Assembly: GCF_900100605.1 (NCBI RefSeq)
Contig: NZ_FNCN01000002.1
Coordinates: forward strand, 322,091-386,090
Direction: 5' to 3'
Source of the DNA: Sinosporangium album
Lineage (GTDB): Bacteria; Actinomycetota; Actinomycetes; Streptosporangiales; Streptosporangiaceae
DNA length: 64,000 nucleotides
This document shows, in pieces, positions 9,153 through 14,953 of this stretch (the stretch's first letter is position 1; every line of letters begins with the position of its first letter). The notes beneath the pieces are model-generated. The model ran no database searches, was not told the origin of the DNA, and saw only the letters and a program-made list of their open reading frames with translations. The position numbers and the translations under genes were made by a program.

Positions 9153-10375
9153 CGCCTCCCGGGTTGCAGGTGCGCCGGGTCCGGCACCCAGGTGCGCGAC
9201 TGGCCGCGCTGCGGCTGTGCGTGCGCGTCGGGAGCGCGGACGAGAGCCCCGCCGAGCGTGGGATGGCGCACCTGCTCGAACACCTCGTCGTCAGGTGCGC
9301 GATGGGCGGCGGCAGGGTCGGCGGCAGGGTCGGCGGCGGGGGCGGCGGAGGAGCCTTGGTGGGGGCCGCCACCGGCAAGGAGCACACCGCTTACACGGTC
9401 GTTGTACGGCCGCGCGACGTCGCCGAGGCGCTCAACGTGCTCACCCTGGCCTTCGAGCCCCTGGCCGTAAGCGAAGCGGTGCTCGCGGCCGAGCTGGCGG
9501 CCGTCTCCGAAGAACGCGCCCACCGGGAGAGCAGCGTGGCGTGGCGGCTCCAGCAGGCGCTGTTCGCCGCGCTCTGGCACGGCACGCCGTACGCTCATCC
9601 CGTGCTCGGGGACCCCTCGGCCCTGGCCGCCCTTACCCCGGGCGAGGTCAGCGAGTTCCACGCCCGCCGCTACCGCCCCGATCTGGCTCACCTCACCGTC
9701 GCTGGCGACGGTCTGGACATCCCCGCGCGCGGTGACGCCGTCTCGTGCGGTGACGCCGTCTCGTGCGGTGACGCCGTCTCGTGCGGTGACGCCGTCTCGT
9801 GCGGTGACGCCGTCTCGTGCGGAAACCCGGTCGGCGAGGGGCTCCCCGCCCCGGCGCCGGGCGGTGTGTGCGCGTCCGAGGCGGGGGAGTGGGTGGGCTT
9901 TGCGTTCGCCGAGGAGACCGCGGAGGCGGGGGAGCACCACGCGGCGGCGTGCCGTGCCGTACGGGCGGCCACCGGCCTTGAGGTCCACCGGCTCGACCTG
10001 CGCGGCCACGTGTGCACGTGGGTGATGGTGAGGGCGCGGGACGCCCGGGCGGCCCACCGGGCCGTCACCGCCGCCTGTCTCGCCGCCCGGGACAGGCTGC
10101 TCGCCGGTGACGGCCTGGAATGGCTGCGGTCCCGGGTCGTGATCCCGGAGCTGCGGCGCAGGGACGACGTCGCGGTGAGCGCCGCCCTCGGCGCGTTCCC
10201 GGAGCAGAGTACGGCACCGCCCGACACGTCGGCGCTCGCCCGCCTGATCGGGGCGTGGTCGGAGCGCCTGGCGGAGCCGGCGACGGCGACGGCGCCCTCG
10301 GGGGCGTCGGGGGCGACGGGGGAGCTATCGCGGGTTTCGGGGGCTTCAGGGGCGCCATCGGGGGTTTCGGGATGA
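9149..10375 (+). CDS. M16-type zinc metallopeptidase, catalytic subunit
   Basis: A 408-residue peptidase of the M16 (pitrilysin/AlbF-like) family, probably trimming the leader or follower of the modified precursor. The inverted zinc motif HLLEH lies at residues 41-45 (His41, Glu44, His45), with a Glu-rich third-ligand helix near ELAAVSEERAH. Two low-complexity insertions stand out: a Gly-rich loop after residue 52 (GGGRVGG repeats) and five exact copies of GDAVSC at about residues 195-224. The C-terminal 40 residues are Gly/Ser/Ala-rich. Starts with an ATGA overlap and is followed by its inactive-looking partner, also by ATGA. Family clear, substrate inferred. Confidence 0.85.
   Translation: MTPPGLQVRRVRHPGARLAALRLCVRVGSADESPAERGMAHLLEHLVVRCAMGGGRVGGRVGGGGGGGALVGAATGKEHTAYTVVVRPRDVAEALNVLTLAFEPLAVSEAVLAAELAAVSEERAHRESSVAWRLQQALFAALWHGTPYAHPVLGDPSALAALTPGEVSEFHARRYRPDLAHLTVAGDGLDIPARGDAVSCGDAVSCGDAVSCGDAVSCGDAVSCGNPVGEGLPAPAPGGVCASEAGEWVGFAFAEETAEAGEHHAAACRAVRAATGLEVHRLDLRGHVCTWVMVRARDARAAHRAVTAACLAARDRLLAGDGLEWLRSRVVIPELRRRDDVAVSAALGAFPEQSTAPPDTSALARLIGAWSERLAEPATATAPSGASGATGELSRVSGASGAPSGVSG
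9731..9820 (+). repeat. 5 x 18-bp tandem repeat inside the M16 gene
   Basis: Five identical 18-bp units (GGTGACGCCGTCTCGTGC) in frame, encoding GDAVSC five times between the two halves of the peptidase. The perfect identity suggests recent slippage or expansion. Each unit adds a Cys and a Ser. Confidence 0.95.
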
Positions 10376-11649
10376 GGGGTTTCGGGATGATGAGCAGGGA
10401 ACGCGCTCCCAGCGGGGTCGTGGTCGCGGCGTTGGACCCGGAGGACCTGCCCACGGCCGTGGTGGCCGCCACCCTGGTCGTGCCGCTGCGCGGCCTCAGC
10501 CGGTCGACGGTCCTGGCCGCGCCTCTGGTGGCCGACCTCTGGGCGGCCACGGTGGCCGAGGCCGCCATGCGGGCCGGAGCCGAGGTGGCGGTGTCGCCGG
10601 TCGCGGCGGTGGATTTCGCCGGCGTCACGGTGGAGGCGGTCAGAGCGCGGTGGGCGGACGTCCACGGCCTGCCGTACTGGTTCTCGCCCACCGCCCTGCC
10701 CACCGCCCTGCCCGCCGGTGACGCCGTCACCCGGGCACGCCGTACGGCGCTGGAACGTGCCGAGAGGGACGAGGGCCGCTGGTCCGACCGCATACGCGCC
10801 GCCCTGTTCGGCGGGCACCGGTACGGCGTCGGCCATGCCGAGCGGATCGCTTATCTGCGTGCCTGCGGCACCGGCGATCTCCTCCGCGCGATGGGGGAGT
10901 TGGCGGCGGCCCCTCCGGTGCTCGCGATGTCGGCGGCGGACGGGCGGACGGCGGCCGAGTGCGCCGCCGCGCTCTCCGCGGCCATCGCCACCCGGCCTTC
11001 CGTCCCGCCCTCCGAGGGGGGTTCCGCCCTGTCCTCGGAGGGGGTTTCCGTCCCGCCCTCCGCTCTGCTTTCGGAGGGACCTTCCGTCTCGTCCCTGGCC
11101 GGTCCCATCGTCGAGGGACCGGATTCGACGGCGGCAGGCCCGTCGTCACGAGGGCACTATCTGGTGGGCGCGAAAGGGGTGGCCCTGGGAGATGAGGAGA
11201 AATTCGCGCTGCACATCGCTTGGGCCGTGCTGGGTGGGCGGGAAGGCGAGCTTGATCGCCGGCTTCGCCATGAGGACGCCCTCACGTATTCGCTGGCGGC
11301 CTTCAGCAGAGAGTTCGCCGAGGGGGGCTATGGCCTGATCTATGGCGCATGCCGCGCCGATGCGCTGGAAGTGGTCACCGAGCGCGTCGAGGAGACGCTG
11401 GAGTGGCTCGCTTCCGCGGGACCTACTGCGGCGATGGTGGATTCCGCCAAAGAACGCCTGATCATTCGGCAGATGCAGGCCGTGCAATCGGCGCGTGGAT
11501 TCACCGAGCGGATGTGCGGCTACGAGATCGCCGGTATTTCCGCAGGTCGGATACTCGATTATCCGGAACGGTTGGAGCGCGTCCATGCCGCCCAGGTCGT
11601 GGAGGCCGCATCGCGATTTCTGGGGTCCGATGTCCGAATTATTGGGTAG
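10372..11649 (+). CDS. M16-family peptidase-like partner without zinc motif
   Basis: A 425-residue M16-like protein. The N-terminal half lacks HxxEH, while the C-terminal half keeps the family-typical LRHEDALTYSLAAF and EGGYGLIYGACRADALE stretch. M16 enzymes often work as heterodimers of one catalytic and one structural or substrate-binding subunit, and the ATGA-coupled gene pair fits that arrangement. A Ser/Pro-rich degenerate repeat (VPPSEGG, SVPPS) occupies about residues 215-260, again a linker between halves. The start is ATG 10372, overlapping the upstream stop. Last gene of the 3473-11649 transcription unit. Confidence 0.8.
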   Translation: MRGFGMMSRERAPSGVVVAALDPEDLPTAVVAATLVVPLRGLSRSTVLAAPLVADLWAATVAEAAMRAGAEVAVSPVAAVDFAGVTVEAVRARWADVHGLPYWFSPTALPTALPAGDAVTRARRTALERAERDEGRWSDRIRAALFGGHRYGVGHAERIAYLRACGTGDLLRAMGELAAAPPVLAMSAADGRTAAECAAALSAAIATRPSVPPSEGGSALSSEGVSVPPSALLSEGPSVSSLAGPIVEGPDSTAAGPSSRGHYLVGAKGVALGDEEKFALHIAWAVLGGREGELDRRLRHEDALTYSLAAFSREFAEGGYGLIYGACRADALEVVTERVEETLEWLASAGPTAAMVDSAKERLIIRQMQAVQSARGFTERMCGYEIAGISAGRILDYPERLERVHAAQVVEAASRFLGSDVRIIG

Positions 11650-11983
11650 GTGTGATAGTTGCGAGAGATATCGGCGTGGTCGAAATCATGATTAATGCCC
11701 CGAGTGCCCGGAAAGCGGAGGTTGATGTCCATGTGATAGTAATGAGGGCGAGATACGGCTCATGGCGTTGACGGGGAGAAGGGTGGATGCGTTCAGACGC
11801 ATGAAGTTCATCGTCCCTTCACCTATAAGCGGCTTTCGTATGTCGTGAACGCTATCGGCATCACAGAAGGACCGCTCCAAGGGGTTGTGAGTCGGCACTG
11901 CGGGGGCAGCGCCGAAACCGGCGTGGTGCCTCGCTGAGCACGGTGTCACCTGGTCCTGGACATTGAAAAAGAGGTCCGGCGCA
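11650..11983. other. Non-coding gap before the LuxR gene
   Basis: About 330 bp, lower in GC than its neighbours. I see no convincing gene, only very short open frames without ribosome sites. It probably carries the promoter of the regulator gene. Confidence 0.5.
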
Positions 11984-12691
11984 ATGATAGGGATTCTTGC
12001 TGGAACCACACCTGCCTCCGGCTTATCGCGGGGAGGTCTGCGGTTCGGGCACCGTTCGCACGAGGAATCGATCTACGAGATGAAGGAGTATCGCGTTGTC
12101 GTGCTCGGCCACTGGCGGGCAATGCAAACCGATCAGGTCGTCGATGACGCCGACGTGATGATCCACCGCTGTCGCGGGCTGGGCGACTTGGCCGCCGCGG
12201 TCCACTGCAGCAGGGCCAACTGGATCATGGTCGGCTACGACTACGACGACAGCGACATCCAGCGGGTGGTGATGGCGGCCAAGGCGATGCGCGAGGACGT
12301 GGGGCTGGTCCTGCTCGGGCCGCGCCACGACTGGCGCCGCTGCGAACGCTGGCTGAAGCGGGGGTGTCGCGTCTACCTGGAGCACACGATCGACGTGCCG
12401 AGGGCCATCGCGGCGATCAAGGCGGCCCAGACGCTCGACATCAACGTGATGGATCACGTCTTCTCCAGGATGCTGTGCGACCGGGTCGCCGGCCCCGCGC
12501 CGCATCTCACCAGACGTGAGAGAGAGGTGCTGGAGCTTCTGAGAAAGGGGCTCAGAAACAAGGAGATCGCCGATGTCATGCATGTGACGGTGAACACCGT
12601 CGAATACCACATGCGGCATCTGCTCTCGAAGTTCAGCGCGCGCAGCCGTCTGGAGGTCGTGGAGCGCGCCACGGCCCTGGGGCTCGCCTGA
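11984..12691 (+). CDS. LuxR/NarL-type response-regulator-like activator
   Basis: About 235 residues. The C-terminal HTH is a textbook LuxR domain: LTRREREVLELLRKGLRNKE, then IADVMHVTVNTVEYHMRHLL. The N-terminal part has a receiver-like alternation (VVVLGHW, WIMVGYDYDDSDIQ, VGLVLLGPRHD) but no obvious acidic pocket with a conserved phospho-Asp/Lys pair, so it may be an atypical, ligand-responsive receiver. ATG 11984 follows GAGG by 9 bases; ATG 12080 (MKEYRVVVLGHW) behind GAGGA is an equally sensible start. Lying between the TOMM enzymes and the precursor, it is the likely cluster activator (inference). Confidence 0.8.
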   Translation: MIGILAGTTPASGLSRGGLRFGHRSHEESIYEMKEYRVVVLGHWRAMQTDQVVDDADVMIHRCRGLGDLAAAVHCSRANWIMVGYDYDDSDIQRVVMAAKAMREDVGLVLLGPRHDWRRCERWLKRGCRVYLEHTIDVPRAIAAIKAAQTLDINVMDHVFSRMLCDRVAGPAPHLTRREREVLELLRKGLRNKEIADVMHVTVNTVEYHMRHLLSKFSARSRLEVVERATALGLA

Positions 12692-12779
12692 GGCGGGATC
12701 GGCCCGGCTCGCCGATTCCCGCACAGACTGCACAGACTGCGAAACAGACCGAGAACTGGAGGTGGGGGAGTGGGGCGGC

Positions 12780-13175
12780 TCAGGGCGAGCGCATTCTCCG
12801 CAGCTCGCTCACCACTTCCTCCAGAAGATAGATCACTCTCTCTAGTGAACGGTCCGGCGAACGGTCCGGCGAACGGTTCGACTGCGCGGGCGGAGTGGCC
12901 TCCGGGCGGCGTTGGTGCTCCTCACCCTCGGGCACCACATAGTCGGCCAGGCTCATGAGCTCCCAGTAGCCGACATCGAGCACACCGGCGAGGCGGTGCA
13001 GGATCCGCGGTGACGGTGTGCCGACATAGCCGCTTTCCAGCTTGAACAGGTAGCCGGGAGATATGTCCGCCCGCTCGGCCGCGGCCTGCAGGGAGAGGTC
13101 GAGCGTCTCGCGGGCCTCCCGCATGCGGTCGCCCATGGCGCGGGTCGGCCGTGAGGGGGCTTGTTGCTTCTTCAT
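12780..13175 (-). CDS. XRE-type HTH repressor
   Basis: A 131-residue cytosolic DNA-binding protein. The HTH is at residues about 15-65 (MREARETLDLSLQAAAERAD, then ISPGYLFKLESGYVGTPSPR), followed by a short acidic linker and a C-terminal amphipathic helix (ERVIYLLEEVVSELRRM) likely used for dimerisation. The ATG at 13175 (MKKQQAPSR) is preferred over the upstream in-frame ATG, because the longer form would read through the divergent promoter. Transcribed away from the MFS gene, it probably controls that gene and itself through the palindrome at 13186-13199. A direct repeat, SPDRSPDRS, lies in the linker. Confidence 0.82.
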   Translation of the reverse strand: MKKQQAPSRPTRAMGDRMREARETLDLSLQAAAERADISPGYLFKLESGYVGTPSPRILHRLAGVLDVGYWELMSLADYVVPEGEEHQRRPEATPPAQSNRSPDRSPDRSLERVIYLLEEVVSELRRMRSP

Positions 13176-13185
13176 ATTCACTATG

Positions 13186-13199
13186 GTAGATAAATCTAC
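13186..13199. promoter_or_regulatory. Palindromic operator between xre and MFS genes
   Basis: GTAGAT-AA-ATCTAC: 6-bp perfect arms around two bases, lying between the divergent XRE (start 13175) and MFS (start 13201) genes in an AT-rich stretch. A likely binding site for the XRE protein; overlapping divergent promoters are plausible. Confidence 0.6.
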
Positions 13200-13200
13200 T

Positions 13201-14391
13201 ATGGGAAGCAAGCAACGCACGGATACCCGGAGTCTGGCGCTCACTGTTGCGTGCGTGGCGCTCGCGACGGACGCGATGGTCTACGGCATCGCCGTCCCCG
13301 TGCTACCGAAGATCGCCGTGGAACACGGCACCCAGCCGCTGGGGGTCGGCGTGATGTTCGCCGTCTACGCCGGTGCGCTGGTGCTGGTCACCCCGCTGGC
13401 CGGGGCCTGGATCGACCGCCGGGGGAACCGGGCGCCCATGATCATCGGCATGCTCGGCCTGGCGGCCTCGACACTACTGTTCGCGTTCCTCCGGGATCCC
13501 GGCCTGCTGATCGCGGCCAGGGCCCTGCAGGGCGCGTCCGCCGGCCTCGGCTGGACCGCGGCGCTGGCCCTGATCGCGACCACCCACGAGCCCGCCGAGC
13601 GGGGCAAGGCCATGGGCATCGCCCTGTCGTGCTTCGGCGTCGGCACCCTGCTGGGCCCGCCCGTGGGCGGGCTGCTCACCGACTGGTTCGACCCGCGCGC
13701 CCCCTTCATCCTGGCCTTCGTGCTGGCCGCGGTCGACGGCCTGGTGCGCTGGAGGTTCATCCCCAAGGAGCACGCGGTCGCCGCGCCGGAGGAGCGGGTG
13801 CCGCTGCGCGACAGGCGCGGTCTGGTGCTGGTCGGCACACTCACTATAGTGGGCGCGGCTCTGATCGCCTTCCTGGAGCCGATCCTCCCGCTCCACCTGT
13901 TCAGCACCGCGGACGCGGGGCCGGGCGCGGTGGGCCTGGTGTTCGGCGTGGCGGCCCTGGTCGCCTCGATGGTGCCGTGGCTCGCCGGATCCGCGCTGCG
14001 CTTCATCCCGGCCAGTGCGATGGCCTTCGCCGGATGCGTGCTCGCGGCCGGCGCCCTGTTCGTCCTGCCGCGGCTCGACGGGGTGGTGCTGCCGACGGTC
14101 GCTCTCGCGGTCGTCACCGTGGGCGCGTCCCTGGTGCTCACGCCCACACTGACCCTCATGGCCGACCTCGCCGAGCAGCGCAGGCCGCCCAACTACGGCG
14201 CGGTCTACGCGCTCTACACGCTGGCCTACACCGGGGGGCTCGCCGTGGCGCCCCTCGCGGCGGGCGCGACGATGGACGCCTTCGGATTCGGCGGGGCTGC
14301 GGCGACAGGGGCCGGTTTCGCGCTGGTGATGGCCGTGGTGCTCCTGGCCTTTGGCCGAACAAAACGCTCATCTGCCTCGGCCGTTGAGTAA
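13201..14391 (+). CDS. MFS drug/metabolite exporter
   Basis: A 396-residue transporter with 12 predicted membrane segments. It has the MFS-1 signature in loop 2-3 (GAWIDRRGNRAP) and a motif C-like stretch, LGPPVGGLL, in helix 5, which is typical of drug:proton antiporters. Probably exports the mature RiPP or confers self-resistance (inference from position directly before the precursor gene and from the paired repressor). ATG 13201 is chosen because the alternative ATG 13183 would place the palindrome inside the coding region. No ribosome site precedes either, so a leaderless message is plausible. Confidence 0.85.
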   Translation: MGSKQRTDTRSLALTVACVALATDAMVYGIAVPVLPKIAVEHGTQPLGVGVMFAVYAGALVLVTPLAGAWIDRRGNRAPMIIGMLGLAASTLLFAFLRDPGLLIAARALQGASAGLGWTAALALIATTHEPAERGKAMGIALSCFGVGTLLGPPVGGLLTDWFDPRAPFILAFVLAAVDGLVRWRFIPKEHAVAAPEERVPLRDRRGLVLVGTLTIVGAALIAFLEPILPLHLFSTADAGPGAVGLVFGVAALVASMVPWLAGSALRFIPASAMAFAGCVLAAGALFVLPRLDGVVLPTVALAVVTVGASLVLTPTLTLMADLAEQRRPPNYGAVYALYTLAYTGGLAVAPLAAGATMDAFGFGGAAATGAGFALVMAVVLLAFGRTKRSSASAVE

Positions 14392-14599
14392 TTCCCAGGA
14401 TTTACTACGGTTATCCGTGTCGTCGGCGAAATGCGGCCCAATCTACTCTCGCATCGTTGTCCTCGCGATTTCACCTGGGGCATGGGAAGCCGGGGCGGTG
14501 AGTCCCCGGGGCCGGAGGGGCTTTCGGGTCCCCCGCTCGTGGGACGGCCCCCTGATTTCCCTTCATGGGGGTGGAACGCAAGTCACGAAAGGAGTGGAC

Positions 14600-14725
14600 A
14601 TGGACGTCACATTCGCCATCGTCGATGAGAAGGTCGCCAGCCTGGAGAGCATCGGCGTCGAAGAGGGCTGCAGCTCCTCCTCCTCGTCCTCCTCGCTCGA
14701 CATCTCGGGGATCGACTTCGAGTAA
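14600..14725 (+). CDS. Azole-RiPP precursor peptide with Cys-Ser8 core
   Basis: A 41-residue peptide starting at ATG 14600 behind an AAAGGAG ribosome site. Residues 1-23 form an acidic leader (MDVTFAIVDEKVASLES then IGVEEG). The core is Cys24 followed by Ser25-Ser32, eight serines in a row encoded by mixed AGC/TCC/TCG codons, then a hydrophobic-acidic follower LDISGIDFE (residues 33-41). With YcaO and SagB upstream, Cys24 and the serines are ideal substrates for conversion to a thiazole/thiazoline and a run of oxazoles. There are no Thr or Lys in the core and no LanB-type dehydratase nearby, so a thiopeptide is unlikely. Flanked by MFS export and a strong downstream hairpin. Confidence 0.85.
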   Translation: MDVTFAIVDEKVASLESIGVEEGCSSSSSSSSLDISGIDFE

Positions 14726-14764
14726 TCGGCGGTTGAAAGCAAGTGATCCACTGAAAGCAGAGTG

Positions 14765-14814
14765 ATCCACGCCTTCGCCCCCGGAGCTTCTCGCCCTGGG
14801 GCGAAGGCGTGGAT
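14765..14814. terminator. Perfect 17-bp hairpin after the precursor gene
   Basis: Arms 14765-14781 (ATCCACGCCTTCGCCCC) and 14798-14814 are exact inverse complements around a 16-nt loop and are followed by TTTCCC. It starts 40 bp after the precursor stop. It can terminate or attenuate transcription and stabilise the short precursor mRNA, so the peptide is made in excess over the downstream operon. Confidence 0.85.
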
Positions 14815-14850
14815 TTCCCTGTAGGCGCCGAAACCGTTTCTCCCCCGCGT

Positions 14851-14892
14851 CTCCGTGGAGACGACTCCGTGGAGACGACTCCGTGGAGACGC
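14851..14892 (+). repeat. 3 x 14-bp tandem repeat in the leader of the lipid operon
   Basis: Three copies of CTCCGTGGAGACGA (last base C in copy three), each containing the near-palindrome CTCC-GT-GGAG. The whole array is bracketed by CCGCGTCTCC and GGAGACGCGG. It lies 60 bp before the UbiB-aminotransferase gene and could be a multi-site operator or a structured leader RNA. Confidence 0.75.
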
Positions 14893-14953
14893 GGAGGGGA
14901 GCGGTCAACGCGTGGAAAACGCATTCCTTTGTTCAGATCAGAACGGGAGCGTG

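Noticed and set aside
11800-11860. Possible second small precursor peptide in the gap before the LuxR gene
   Set aside because: The only frames are about 15 residues, lack a ribosome site and have no Cys/Ser/Thr-rich core.
14351-14599. N-terminal extension of the precursor to 124 residues
   Set aside because: It would begin inside the MFS gene; a strong ribosome site sits directly before ATG 14600.
14600-14725. Thiopeptide interpretation of the precursor
   Set aside because: No LanB-type dehydratase or pyridine-forming cycloaddition enzyme is encoded in the cluster, and the core has a single Cys at its start with no Thr.
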